Shown: piece by piece, positions 1-11,664 of the stretch
How the letters are laid out: the number at the start of each line of letters is the position of its first letter
Position numbering within the stretch: the first letter of the stretch is position 1
Assembly: GCF_041146795.1 (NCBI RefSeq)
Contig: NC_135177.1
Coordinates: 21,798,560-21,862,559 of the forward strand
Direction of reading: 5' to 3'
DNA: 64,000 nt
Source of the DNA: Maylandia zebra
Taxonomy: Eukaryota; Chordata; Actinopteri; Cichliformes; Cichlidae
Notes under the pieces: model-generated
Told to the model about the DNA's origin: nothing
The model's database searches: none
The model's input: the letters and a program-made list of their open reading frames with translations, nothing else
Made by a program: the position numbers and the translations under genes

Positions 1-3000
1 TGTGCTCAATCTCTTGTGCACCCCTCCTCCTGACCTTGCACTTTATCCTATTGCTGTTTTTAGGTTTCTGTTATGCTGATGCAAAGTAGTTTGGGAGTTC
101 CCCTCCTCATCTTCCTCCAACACCAGTTGCTTCTCTTCTAATATTAATGATGTGGCTTTTAAAATGAAATGACTGGTCATTTTGAACAGGGCTGCACACA
201 CACACACACACCAAAGTAATAATATCCAAGACCAAGCGCATGTTTTGTGCACGAAAGCACAGTCCTTAGCATACTTTTGACAGATTTGTGAAAGGCAGTG
301 AGGTGCCACAGGAAGGGACATCACACAACAGAAACCGATAGGCTATAATCAAATGCCGGCACATAAACAAAGACGCTGTGGTTTCCTGTGTTTCTGCAGC
401 ACAGTGAAGCTTTCGCACTGCTCATAACCTACATCTTTGTCCCTGCTGTATTCAGCTTCACCAAAAGAGACAGAGGCCACTTAAAGTGATCCCATTAGAG
501 CTGCACTTTACCGTCAGATTATAAGACAGATCTGATGTGACAGATTAGCTCTGGTTGGCTTTAGACCAGTCAGGGTGGTTTTAGTCAATTTAGAAAAACA
601 CGTTACGTCCACTTATTGCTGATGGTGTTGAGTGAGACTGACAATGAGAGGGACACTAGCAGAAATGATTACATCATTGTTTGTTATGTTGATAAAATAT
701 TGGCATATTTAAATGTATTTTGCTCCGGTTTATTAAAAAGAGGTCAGTTCACAACTACGGTCACCTCATGGTGCTTTACACTGTAAAGCAAAGACCATAC
801 AACATTATAGAAATAACCCCAACAATGCAATAATTTCCGGTAAAGTGCTTGTTAGGCTGGCAACTCCCTGTTACCACATAGAGACCTCAAGCAGAACCAC
901 GCTCAGTGAAGAGTAACTATCTGCCAGGACCGGAAAAAGAAGGCCGAGAAAACAAAAGCATGGTCAAAATTTGTTGCACAGTGCCCTTAAAAGTATTTGC
1001 CCCTTCCCGATTTCTTTTTTAATATATTTGTCTATCTAACATTCAACAATTTGGGGGTTCAGTATCTCACTCAAAAAGTGCAGGATTGAACCACTGCCCT
1101 TCTGATTAATAGACAACCTACACTACCTCCTGAGCCAAAGCCACAAAACCAGATTGAGATATTTTTGCGTGACTTGTAAAAGATTGCACATGCTGGAAAA
1201 CCATCCAGTGCGACTAAATTAAAACAATTCTACGAAGAAGAGTGGACCAAAATTCCTCCACAGTGATGTTAACGCAAGTAAATACAAAACTGTAGTCGTT
1301 AACTTTGTTCATTATTAAAATTAGTTTGTATGATCCAAAGCATGTAAGTGTGACAAAGCCCCCAGGAAGAGGCAAATTGTTTTTCATTGTTTCCAAAAGC
1401 AAGTGAGTTACTTTTGTTTTTAATATTCCTATCTGTCATTGTGGCTGTTGTTGAGTAGCACGATTTATTAGAAAAAAATCTAAATAGTTACATAAGAAAA
1501 ATTGTTTTAGGCATCAACTTCTCTTTCTTGGAGTTTCTATCTGACAGATGTGAGATTTCTGGGTGCATGCAAAAAGCTGTGAATGTGATTGTGCACAATC
1601 CACAAACTTTTCCAATCCCTCTGGCATTTCTCCTCTTAAGACGAAGGTCATCGTGCTGTTTTCTGAGACAAATGTCCACCAGAGAGATCTGTCTGACGTG
1701 CAGTGCCAAGCCTGGTGGGAAAAGCCAAGATCCTTGTGCCAGCTAAGCACCAATGTGAAGTCAGGACCAGCCTGTGTCTGTCCCAGCCACTGCTGTGCAA
1801 GCTGAACACCTCAGCCTAAATGCATGAGCATCTTTAACAAACTGCTCAGTAAGTGTTTAATGTCTCTGACAACTTCAAGGGCATTAGAAGCCCTGACGCA
1901 AGCTGCATACCATACAGTAAACCTGCGTGAATCTATAAAGCTCCATTACGGAGAAACTTTCAGTGGCAGCCTTACTCCCAGCATAAGGTTTCCATAAAGG
2001 GCTGAGACACAAACGAGTTAATATATATTGATTTAAACTAAAACAACTAATGTCATATAGAAAGAGTAACTGTAACCTAATACAAAAGCACTAATTTTGT
2101 TTCATCTACCTTCCTGTCTCTTTAACACTGTCTCTGCTCATGGCTAGACATGTGAGGACACAATCTCCTTACATCTCCACAAGCGACACACTCGCACAAC
2201 AGATTTAGTGCAGATTGAATTCGGAACAATAACGACCACAGTCATTCAATGTGAATTGCAGTACGGGAAGCACTAATGTCCCTGCCACGACTAAAACTAA
2301 GTCAGGGTCAGATCAGACTGCAGAGAAGTGAGCATCACTCACAGTGGCTGATCTAATTAGGTGAAAAGGGGATAGCGGAGTCGTGTGCAGCCCAGCAAGC
2401 GCATACGGTGATCTAATTTGCTGGAAAAAAATGCTAGTGACACAGTCAGAGAATGATGGAGTGGAGGTCAAATGAAGGTGCACATCCAGGGTGATTTGAG
2501 ATAGTTAACCTAAGGAATAAGAATACAGATGGAGCAGTGCAGAGGAGGGCTGGCGCCTGAAAGATTGATCAGGGACTCACGCAGCAGAGACACGAACATC
2601 AGCCACATATTTAGACCGGATCCAAGCAAAACTCTGGTGTTTGGCATGATTCACTGTCAGCACGAAACACCGGAAAACAGCTGAGATTAAGCAACTAGTT
2701 TAAGGCTGTTGGGGTCAACTCCAAAAGATACAGACTGAAGTGTGAAATCAGAAGAACAACAGATATCTCTCTGTTATTAAATCTTAGGAGAATGCTGATG
2801 TGTAAAAACCTGAACAGTCATTGATGACACAAAGTGCTACAGTGCAAAAAACCCCAAACAAACCAACTAGGTCTGTGATGCAGAGATGTAATATGACACA
2901 TATGCAAAAGAGAGTGAGAGAGAGATGAAGCAGCAGGAATGAGACTTGGACTCAGATGGGATGAAGATGAGAGATGATATTTATTAGGAAACAAATAAAT

Positions 3001-3093
3001 AAATAGTTTGCACGATGAACAGCCTCCTGGCGGTGAAGATAGTAAAGACTTCTTCCCAACTTCAGCCTTAATTTTCCCCGCACAGACTCGTAC
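1..3093. other. atp8b2 intron, no exon seen
   Basis: Lies downstream (minus strand) of the internal atp8b2 first exon, so it is probably the 5' part of a long intron that continues past the left edge. I looked on the minus strand for the next conserved coding exon of P4-ATPase 8B2 and did not see it. The short open frames here have no splice context or recognisable similarity. Confidence 0.4.
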
Positions 3094-3205
3094 CTGTCCG
3101 CCTCTTTTTCGATTTTCTTCCATCCAGTCCTCTCTTTTTCTTTCCTTGCAGGGGGAAAAGAACGACTGGAAACCATTTCTCCGGGATGTCTTTGAGCACT
3201 GTCAT
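3094..3205 (-). CDS. atp8b2 internal alternative first coding exon (partial gene)
   Basis: Minus-strand ATG at 3205 opens a frame beginning MTVLKDIPEKW, closely resembling the N-terminus I recall for one ATP8B2 isoform (MTVPKE-PEKW). It runs 37 codons, turns lysine/arginine rich, and ends in phase 1 at a donor (CAG|GTACGA, exon end 3094). The rest of the gene is outside the window. ATP8B2 is a P4-type ATPase (phospholipid flippase) of the plasma membrane that works with a CDC50 subunit; this exon encodes only the cytosolic N-terminus. The region just upstream (about 3290-3500) has CpGs, a CACGTG-like site and pyrimidine-rich tracts, consistent with an internal promoter. Identity rests on the short N-terminal match, the splice phase and synteny with aqp10. 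Confidence 0.6.
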
Positions 3206-3289
3206 CTTAAATTTCTTTAAGTCACAGTGTGATGATTTTTTTTCCTTAAATCGCTGGCTATGCGCTGTTTCAGTAACAAGTCACAGCCA

Positions 3290-3560
3290 CATCTGACCGT
3301 CACGTCTCCGCAAGGACGCGCGCACGAAGCTCCGGCCCCAACTCAGTCAAGTTAGATTAGAGACTCAGTCCCAGTCCCAGCCTCTGCTGCTTATTGCTCC
3401 ATCCCCTCCCCCAAAATATACACACGTGCACGCGATGTCCACCCCTTGCTGATTCGTCTTCCTCCTTCCGCGGGATCAGTGATGTCATCTTTTTTTCTAA
3501 TTAGGAAAATAAAGCGCAGGGCTCGGACCTGTATTTTCTGTGAACATCGTGCTTTATGTC
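3290..3560 (-). promoter_or_regulatory. putative internal atp8b2 promoter
   Basis: CpG-enriched stretch just upstream of the ATG at 3205, with acacgtgcacgcg near 3423 and GC-rich segments around 3300-3340. It is placed here because an alternative first coding exon follows directly. No clear TATA box was seen. Confidence 0.3.
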
Positions 3561-3704
3561 AGCCTCATTCGAAACATAAACACTGATGATGTGTAGGCAT
3601 TACGCAATCTCAAAGGCGAGAGGCGTTACCATGGAAGCCGCATCACCACGGGTCCTACAGCCGAAACTGGTCGCCATTTTGGATCTAAAGTCGTTTTTTC
3701 GTGT

Positions 3705-3971
3705 GTGGAGTCCAATTGTCGTTTGGAGCCAAAATGTCCGGTGCAGGAGTTCAGTGTCCTGCGTGATCCTAACGTTAGAAGGTGTGCCGCAGTGGGAAGG
3801 GCCAGACAGGTGCCCGGGCACGTGCTGAGCGGCGATCCTCGTGTTGAGGCTGAGGCTCTCCCTGATCTATATGTGAAGCATGAGCCTAAGAAACCAAAAC
3901 AAAGCACTGCGGGGGGCGAACAGGCAACTTCCTCTACAAACAGCAGGTTGTTTTGGCACATGAAGAGTTAG
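3705..3971 (+). other. orphan 88-codon open frame in a CpG-rich stretch
   Basis: An open frame on the plus strand, divergent from the internal atp8b2 promoter. It begins MESNCRLEPKC and ends LFWHMKS. A YY1-like CGCCATTTTGG lies at about 3671, upstream of the frame. I recognise no domain. It could be a decayed transposase fragment, the first exon of a divergent transcript, or chance in GC-rich DNA. Confidence 0.15.
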
Positions 3972-5284
3972 TTTACACCTATCAGAACTGATTTGACGGG
4001 GCAGGAATTATGGATGGGGACTGATGACGGCAAGGTACAACAATGACATTATGGCAGTCTCTTTAATGACCTGCAATGCATCACTGATGAAACCACTTCG
4101 CTTTGATCAGCATCTGCAGGCGTCCTGTATTCAGAGATCACGAGCTCTGATTTGACTTTTTCTTTTCAGAGATGAGCGCACACAGATCGTGTGAAGGCTT
4201 AGGGAAAGATAGATAAAAGCACGGCTAATACTTCTGTATGACTCTGAGTGTGATTGGGGGAATGAGACTGCAGTAGAAAGTGATTTGAGAGCTCAAATTG
4301 AATAGAAAGGCAGTATATAAATACCATAGTCCACTTACCACCTAATCAATGATGGCAATTCATTAATTAATTTATTCATTCAACATTAGTCAGGTTTTTA
4401 CCGTGCGTAAACCTCGTGTTTCACCTGTACCTAATCTCTATTCTTTTCTTGTATTCTAATAATTAGCATTTTCTGCTTACACCAGTGCCTCTTCTCCAAA
4501 CGAGCATCAACTGCAGTCAAAACACACCCTTTACGAAACCGTCAGACTGTGAGAACAGAGAACTTTTCTCATTTCTCACTTTCTATAATCTGTCCCTCCT
4601 AGTCTCCCCTTTCCTCTGTCGTCTTGCTTCTGGCCCTGAAATCCATGTCAGTGCACCTCACTGAAGGACGTCTCAGCTCCTAAAATGCATCTGGAGGACT
4701 GAGGAGAGAGGAGGCTTGCCAGGAAAGATGTATCCTTTGCAGGAGCGCTTTATAAAAGCGGTGTCACACAGCTGGAATATATGCAACAAACTCTACAGTC
4801 CTTTCAGTCCATACGCCGTTCAGTTATTTAACTGTGTGATCAAACTTTCAGGCCTTCACAGTTTGTGTGGGTTTGATTAAAAATCTTTTCACATTGGGTT
4901 ACGGCTCCAGAATGTCTCATTTTGTTAAAGTGCTCTCTCTCCCTTGCCTCCTCTGTTCATCTTTCTGATGGGAAGGACCAAGATGAGAGGAAATGAGAAT
5001 GCAGGAAATGAGAAATGAGAAAAGGGGACAATATGACTTGTTTGGAGATCCTTTGTTAGTGTTCACTAGCTTGAACTAGTACTCTGGTTCTGTGCGGACT
5101 TAGCACATACCTGAGACACTTGGCCTTTTCCCAATTACTTTTTTGAGGTCTGAAAAGTGACTTCTCATGGCTAAAATGCCTCTCGGTGCTTGGAGCCTGA
5201 GTCAGGCATTACCATACATCTACATCAATGCCACACACACAAAAGTCAGGTTTAAGAATGTTATTCCCAAGTGTTTGTTTTTTT

Positions 5285-5412
5285 TAACATCTATCCAGTT
5301 CAGGGTCGAGAGGCTGGGAGCCTATTCCAGCTGATGCAGGGCAAGGTATATCCTGGACAGGTTGCCAGTCTATTGCAGGGCTAACAACCATTCACACCTA
5401 CAGCCATATTTA
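5285..5412 (+). repeat. teleost interspersed repeat fragment
   Basis: The stretch from the ctatccagttcagggtcg motif through the caggttgccagtctattgcagg motif to ccattcacacctac matches a very common fish repeat as I remember it (probably a LINE/RTE 3' end). A short related piece is near 23580-23640. Confidence 0.5.
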
Positions 5413-5446
5413 TAACCCCACAGTAACCAAACTAGAACATTACTAC

Positions 5447-5690
5447 TATATAGATAGATTCTTTATTGTCATTGTGCAGCTTGTACAGTGAAAGTCTTTT
5501 CGATGGCAGTCTTTCTCACAGCAGCGTATAGAACAAATAAAATTACTAGACAACAAGACAATAAATACCAGGAGAGAGTCCGTACTGGTACAGCGATAAC
5601 ATGCGAAGTCCACACACAAAGCAACCAATGTGCTGCCCCACCGGGTTTAAGAGCAATCAGTAAGCTATAAATAACTTATATAGTTAATTT
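5447..5690 (-). repeat. LINE-type repeat 3' end
   Basis: The motif tagatagattctttattgtc followed by attgtgcagcttgtacagtg is a recurrent teleost LINE 3' segment. The tail-like ATAGATAGA at its left end suggests the element points to the minus strand. Confidence 0.45.
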
Positions 5691-5786
5691 AGTAATAATT
5701 TGGAAACCTCCTTTGTTTTATTAACCACAGAAGCATTCAATGATACTGTCAAACGATGTAAAACAAGTTGTGGCAGATGGATCCCC

Positions 5787-5994
5787 CAATCTGAGCCTGG
5801 TTCTGCTGCAGGTTTCTTCCTGTTTAAAGGGAGTTTTTCCTTCCCACTCTCTCCAAGTACTTACTCAGAAGGGGTTGTCTGACTGTTGGGATTTCTCTCT
5901 ATTATTTTAGGGTCTTTACCTTACAATATAAAGTCATTTGAGTCAACTGTTATTGTGATTTGGTGAAATATAAACAAAATTGAATTGAACTGAA
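5787..5994 (+). repeat. (TTGAA)-tailed interspersed repeat, copy 1
   Basis: Contains the ggtttcttcctgtttaaagg / gggagtttttccttcc core and ends in a TTGAATTGAA tail. The same consensus recurs at 11665-11812 and 22626-22833 in the same orientation. Such tails are typical of L2-type LINE 3' ends and the SINEs they mobilise. Confidence 0.6.
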
Positions 5995-6363
5995 GGCTAA
6001 AGCTGTGTTCGGCCAGTGTTTGTAAAAACTTCTATCTTTCAGTCATTTCCATCTGGTTGTTTTAGAGCCCCCACCCTCCCCTCCAGAGAACTGGTGTCAT
6101 AATACATTGTCTGTCTGGGAATCTGCAGATGAGCTTCAGTAATAAGTGCTGTTTAATACATTATGATAGTCTGAAATGTATTGAATGTTTGTTTTCCAGC
6201 ATATTGTTTCTGCCTGTAGATAAATATGTGAATGCATTCTTGCTATCGAGCAGCATGCATCACACCTTCCATGTCTACGTTGTCATTTGGTTAACTGCAT
6301 TTCTCATTGTCAAGCCACACTGGATGAAACTAGTTTAACTGCAGATGTGATTAATGTACTGAC

Positions 6364-6431
6364 CTGGGGGAGGCCTCTTTCTGAACATCTCCACTCTGCT
6401 GGCGTCCTTCTGCTCTGGCCCATGGGACTGT
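6364..6431 (-). CDS. atp8b2 upstream alternative start exon (partial gene)
   Basis: On the minus strand an acceptor (CTTGGCAG, exon start 6431) precedes a 68-bp exon ending at donor CCAG|GTCAGT. ATG at 6388 opens MFRKRPPP and leaves phase 1, the same phase as the internal first exon at 3094-3205. Human ATP8B2 has an isoform whose N-terminus, as I recall, reads KKRPPE before the shared ERRARAND segment, so this exon fits the longer-transcript start. The shared downstream exon is off the left edge. Only 25 coding bases support the identity, so confidence comes from the phase match and context. Confidence 0.55.
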
Positions 6432-6712
6432 CTGCCAAGGGAAAGAAGGGAGGTGGGTGAGACTGAGGAGGATACAGGGGAGACTACAGAGCTGACCGTC
6501 TACAGAGCACGAGCAGGAAAAAAAAGTGAAATGGGAGCCATAAAAATGTGATTGTGCGTGGAAGGGAAATAGCTTTTTCAGTTTCAAGCCAAACCACGGC
6601 CAGGTGATGCAACCTACTTACTGTAATGTTTCTTTTTTTTTTCTTTTCACAGCTTTGCCCTCCCATTTAGACAGTGAAAATCAGTCGAGCATTAAAACCA
6701 CTGCACAACACG

Positions 6713-6718
<6 letters not shown>

Positions 6719-6792
<74 letters not shown>
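6719..6792. repeat. (AC)n microsatellite
   Basis: About 37 uninterrupted AC units in the atp8b2 5' intron. Open frames across it on both strands are repeat artefacts. Confidence 0.95.
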
Positions 6793-6793
<1 letters not shown>

Positions 6794-6999
6794 AGGCTCT
6801 CTCTGGTCTCTTTTGAGCCATAACGAGGATGTGACATTCAACAGAGAGCTGCATCTGTCTCTGTAGCACACTGTCTCTGGTGGCTGGGGCCAGATCCACT
6901 GTCAGCCTCTCCCTATAGTGGATCAAAGAGAGTAATGGAGCAGCATTTTTTGCATGCATAGCACAGTTAAGCATCTTCTCTTCTCTCCTGTCATCATTT

Positions 7000-9040
7000 A
7001 TGCTGACCTATTAATATCACACACCTCACTGCTTTTATTCACTCTTTTGCCACAGCTAAGTACATAGGCTAAAAGGCATGACAGGTGAGGCATTATAATC
7101 TTTGCCTTGCCTTTGTTGTGGATACTACAAGATACACACAATATGACAGTCAGGGGTAGCTGACTGGGAGCCAGGATCTAATCAATACTCCTGAGAAAGA
7201 GCTGCTTTGTTTTTCTCCATGTGAGCTGAGCTGATCAGTTTTCAGCTAGAGTTCCCAACATTATCTCTCAGCCTGACGTACAGTCCCCTTTTTCCATGTC
7301 CTCTGCTCACTTTCCACCCTATATATACCACCCATTTATAATTCTAACAGGTACTAATGAGTGAGAGTGTTTGCCATGTTCTTGCACATCTCTCCACAAA
7401 CATGCACACACACACACTCTCCATCTGTGAGTGGCATCTTCTATAACCCACAGGACCCAAGAAATGCCATTATGAAATAACGCTGGCAGCCAGGGGAGTG
7501 AGGGCACAGTAAATATCCAAACACCTTTCTTGGCCTCTGAGCAGAATTCCTTTCTTTGCTCCTGCTGGATTTAGGCTGATGTATTAGAGGATTTGAAGCT
7601 CGGAAATTCATTATTACGCTATTTTACAGTGTTGTTAATCACCTAAAAAGCTAAAACTTGAGATACAGCAGGATAATAACTCAGCCTGCTGGGATGTAAT
7701 TAGGGAAATGGTCAGAAGGGACCTGCTAGGTTCAATTTGATCCATGCTATAGAACAGATTTTACAGTTCTTTTCAATAATGTATTGCAATCACTTATTTT
7801 TCTATAGCTGCATGCAAGCCTGCTGAAATAAATCTCAAGATCACCACTTTCACGTCACAACTTTCGTAAGGAAGCCCAGAACATGAAACCGAAACAGCAA
7901 AAGATTAAAAGATAACTAACAAAGTTAGGTTATTATGCAATGAGCCTGCTAACAGACCAGGCTATATATTTCCTGAGGCAAAATTAAATGACTTGGTTTT
8001 TCCTCGTGTCTTGTAGGCGGTGCTCCCAGTATGTGCTATAGTCCCCGTGCCTCCTCTACACATGGTCACATCAAAGCATTCTGCAGGCAAAGCACTGGCA
8101 CCGCTATAGCACACCTTACGCACATGAAATCTGCATTATGTTCTATCACAGTAATGTTACAAACACCACAAAGCTGCCTTTTATTAACAATGTCATCAGG
8201 AAGCCAACAAAGTGGAACACTTTCAGAGTTAAACCAGCATACACTTGATGTTCTGATAACAGGCTGTGCAGGCTGTAACCTTCTTTTACACAATGCCTGT
8301 CTGATTCAACACCATTATAAGACTAATCTGTTTGATACCATAATAAATACTAACTTGCTAATAACATGTTGCGCTGTCTACTGACAATGCAATCTGTTCA
8401 AAGAAAAAGCAACAACACTGCTGTATGCCACTGAGGCAACTTCCAGAAGGAATAAAAAGCACAGCATTGGTTTAATATCCTCCACTGTATGCTTACGCAC
8501 TCAGGACATTATCTGTGTGCTTTAGGATATTTGCTCCTCTCCACAAGTATGTAAATAAACACTGATGTAGCTTTAAGTATAGCTGCACAGCATCCCATTA
8601 AAAATAATGCTATCATAGGTAAAAGCCATCAGGCTCTGCCTTGGATGTAGTCGTTTATTAAGTAAGCTTAGTGTACCACAAAGCTCACGGCCCTGGTTTA
8701 AGTAACCTTAAGAGCGAATGCTTTCAGTCTAGTGATGCTCGCCACAGTGGCGGGACTGAGTTTCACTTTGAGTTTGGAAATGTTATTATGACTAATACCG
8801 ACATACAGGAACTCTACTGCAGAGGTGTGAGGGTGAAACTAGCCGTACCTACTGTACAGGATGAGCCTGGTCACACTGGAGCAGCAATGAGAGCTGAACG
8901 CTTCACAAGAAAAGCGAGACTCGCGTCAATATTTGCAGAGGATAAAGAGACTGCATAGCAAATCCTCATGACCATGTTAGAAGAAGAAGATGATGATAGG
9001 GAGCAGCTACCCAAAGCTAAGAGAGACCAGCATAGGGATC
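7000..9040. other. non-coding stretch between atp8b2 5' exons
   Basis: No exon with matched splice sites was found. A 117-codon open frame at 8031-8384 (+) has ordinary composition for chance AT-balanced DNA and no recognisable domain. Confidence 0.4.
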
Positions 9041-9044
9041 TTAC

Positions 9045-9140
9045 CTTGGCAACTTTGCGTTATAAACAGGGTTTTGGAGACGTCCTCGCTGCTCCTGTCG
9101 CTGAGGTCATGATGAGGTCTGGGGGATGAAGAGGCGACGC
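9045..9140 (-). other. putative non-coding first exon of atp8b2
   Basis: On the minus strand a strong donor (GCCAAG|GTAAGATC, exon end 9045) follows a GC-richer segment. A short frame starting in it stops before the donor, so it would be 5' UTR joined to the 6364-6431 exon. The upstream boundary is not defined; 9140 is approximate. GA/GC-rich DNA at 9160-9290 may be the promoter. Confidence 0.4.
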
Positions 9141-10438
9141 TATGTGATATATGATAAAGGCCAGTGAGGTGGGAGGGGGGAGACAGGCACCGTGCAGAGG
9201 TAAGGGAGGGTTTGGCTTCAGCTGCCGGAGAGGAGAAGAAGGAGCAGGAGGAGGGGTTGCACCTCCTTCACTTTCTCCTCTCTCTGAACTTCCTGCAATC
9301 AGGAAGCCAACATCACACCGGACAACCCATAGGTGTTTTACTTCTGTATTTAATGTGGCAGCACAGTCTTGCGGCATTTCACTCATGCTGTTTGCACGTG
9401 CTGACGGCACGCTACCCGTTTTTAACACTTTAAACTTGATAAACAGTCGCTCCTTCCCTCAGCAGCCTGAACACACCTCATCGCCTTTCAAGCGTTTTAT
9501 TTGGTCTCTGTGTTATATCGCCCTCTACAGGTCTGTCAGCGCCATCTCCTCCAACATCTTTGTAAGCCTCCACTCATTCATACTACCAGGTGTGGGAAGT
9601 CGGATTTTCTGATGAATTATTTATAGTGAAGATTTGTGGCTGCTTTGCTACAAGTTGCTCCAACTTATTTTGGAAAACTCTGGTCAACATTACTGAGACT
9701 TTGCCTCGGGTTTAATCATTTAAGGGTTCAGCCTAAAAGTGGTGCATTACATTGAAACGTATAACTATTCATTCTGAATTATTCTTGGACACTTTTGAAG
9801 TTAACATTGTAATGTGTGCCCGACTCAGTTGAGCTTCACAAAGGCGAAAAGAACAGCATATTCCATTAAGTTGGCTCATTTTTGCCTATGAGGTCTAAAA
9901 CTTCTGCTTACATTTAAACATGAATGTACTACTACTTTCTACTTAGTACCCGAGTAATCCAGCAGAACAGCTCCAAGATGGTGGTGGTGTAAAGGCAGCC
10001 CTCTCTATGATATAGAGGAAATATATTTCATTTGAGGGTCAAATATTACAAGCTCCATTTAAAACAAACAGCACTATCAAAATACCAGGAAAAACTTAAT
10101 TGCCTTTATAAAAAACAATGTGTGCAGACCAGCTTTAATTGTGGACAAATTGAAATTCAAACTTCAGTCAGGTATAAATATACCCAAACGGTATATTTAT
10201 TTTTTTTCTTTCCACCAAAGTAAATATGATTCAATAGATTTTTGTAATTCCACGAAAAATCACCTTGCCCGGTGGGCCGATGGCCAGTCCAGCTATGGTC
10301 ATTACGAGGGAAATTTCTTTTGCAGTTTGTCTGAAAAGATGGACTTGCGCTTCGGGATCCTTTAAACATCATCAGGCGCGTTGCTACGCGCTGTCTGTCC
10401 TGTCTGTGAGCTCACAAAGCAGCAGTACGGGGATGAAT

Positions 10439-10620
10439 GACGTCACACACATGGATCCGCTGTCGGAATATAGTAAAACCGAGGACGGTTGGTTAGTTGG
10501 CTTAGTCCTCCTTTGATCGAATCAAAGGATCAAAGGATCGAAGAGAGCTGACGTCATGGCTGACGTCACGGTCGCTGCCAGAAAAATCTATAAATAGACC
10601 CCAGTTTCTTTAACTCGGCA
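10439..10620 (+). promoter_or_regulatory. CRE / TCF-like / TATA promoter of the orphan gene
   Basis: Three perfect CRE palindromes (TGACGTCA) at 10439-10446, 10549-10556 and 10561-10568; the last two lie in a 12-bp tandem repeat. Three TCF/LEF-type motifs (CCTTTGATC at 10510-10518, ATCAAAGG at 10521-10528 and 10529-10536), the first two in inverted orientation. A canonical TATAAATA at 10589-10596 sits about 20 bp after the last CRE. The spacing predicts a start near 10620 and a 5' UTR of about 120 bases before the ATG at 10738. This is the most compact promoter-like array seen in the window. Confidence 0.6.
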
Positions 10621-10737
10621 TTTCAAGAAACACCTTGTTGTTTTCGCAAGCCAGGAATCCTTGGGAAAGAGAACAGTTTAACACTGAAATTATTCAGTTA
10701 GCGGTTTTGTTTTGTTTTTTGCGAAACTTTTATAGAA

Positions 10738-11274
10738 ATGTCACAGGAACCGTCCAGCAATTCAGTGTCTCACAGAGAAACGAGAGAGGAAGGACCGTCC
10801 AACTCAGGGGAGAGAGGAATAGTCCAGGGCATGGAGCCCAAAAAGAAAATTCGCATAAGCGAGATAGAGGGGGTGCCCGTAAAGATAACACTGCAGATTG
10901 GAGCACTTGAGCAAAATGTGCATGAACTTGAGGAAACGCAAGAGTTTCTTCTTGAACAGAACAACACCATTGTTGTTCAGCTGTCCAAGGCTGAAAGCGA
11001 GAGAAATGAACTAAAGAAACGGAATGCAGATCTCGAGAAAGCTTTGAAAACTATTCAGTGTCAAGTGGAAGAATTACAGTTTTCAAAAACCAAAAATGCT
11101 GCTGAACCTGAGGGACTTGAGACTCCTGTTGCTCAACCACCTCAGGATGAGGTTCAGGGTACTGGTATGTGGCATCGTGGTGCCAAATGCCTACTTAAAG
11201 TAGGTTTAGGTCTTGCCACAGCGGCCCTTATTGTTCCTGCAGCTTTCTGGGTCTTCTCAAAGATGTCCACCTGA
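10738..11274 (+). CDS. unrecognised 178-aa coiled-coil, tail-anchored protein (intronless)
   Basis: A single-exon frame directly downstream of a TATA/CRE promoter, with a purine at -3 of the ATG. Residues 1-35 are polar and Ser/Glu rich; 35-40 are basic (PKKKIRI). Residues about 50-116 form a predicted coiled coil with regular Leu/Ile/Val spacing (ALEQNVHELEETQEFL, then LEKALKTIQCQVEELQ). Residues 117-145 are a Pro/Glu linker. Residues about 152-173 are a hydrophobic segment (LLKVGLGLATAALIVPAAF) followed by only a few residues (SKMST), the layout of a C-tail-anchored membrane protein facing the cytosol (ER, mitochondrial or peroxisomal). I do not recognise the family. Single-exon structure suggests an old retrogene or a lineage-specific gene; the first AATAAA downstream is at 11862. 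A non-coding read is possible, but frame length, domain order and promoter agree. Confidence 0.65.
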   Translation: MSQEPSSNSVSHRETREEGPSNSGERGIVQGMEPKKKIRISEIEGVPVKITLQIGALEQNVHELEETQEFLLEQNNTIVVQLSKAESERNELKKRNADLEKALKTIQCQVEELQFSKTKNAAEPEGLETPVAQPPQDEVQGTGMWHRGAKCLLKVGLGLATAALIVPAAFWVFSKMST

Positions 11275-11664
11275 CGTGAATGACCCAGCTGCTCCCTGTG
11301 GCATTGTGTTTATAACTGATGCGCACCTGCGGACCACTTATGTGCACCCCTGTTTATAATCTTGTGAAAGACGCACGACAGACCTGACCATATACTGGTG
11401 TTTTTCATCATCTACTTTTATTACTACAGGTTTACCACTACAGATGGCTGCAGCTTTGCAGCTCACAGCCACACACAGTAACAACAACAACACAGCAGGA
11501 CCTAGTTCAGCCTTTAAACCAGCAAGGCATGATTGCAGATTGGCGCTCAGGTGCGTCCACCTCCCCTGCTTTCCAACCACAGTCCACCAACTACACCAAC
11601 CTCCGATAACTATGCAGTGCTCTCCTTTAAGTTTTATTTTGCCCCTCACCCCCCCAACCAGTCG

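Noticed and set aside
8031-8384. 117-codon frame (+)
   Set aside because: No recognisable motif and low-complexity-free but random-looking composition; no promoter or splice context.
9151-9612. 153-codon frame (+) opposite the atp8b2 5' exon
   Set aside because: Gly/Arg-rich only because of the GA/GC-rich promoter DNA; no domain, no splice sites, antisense to a better-supported exon.
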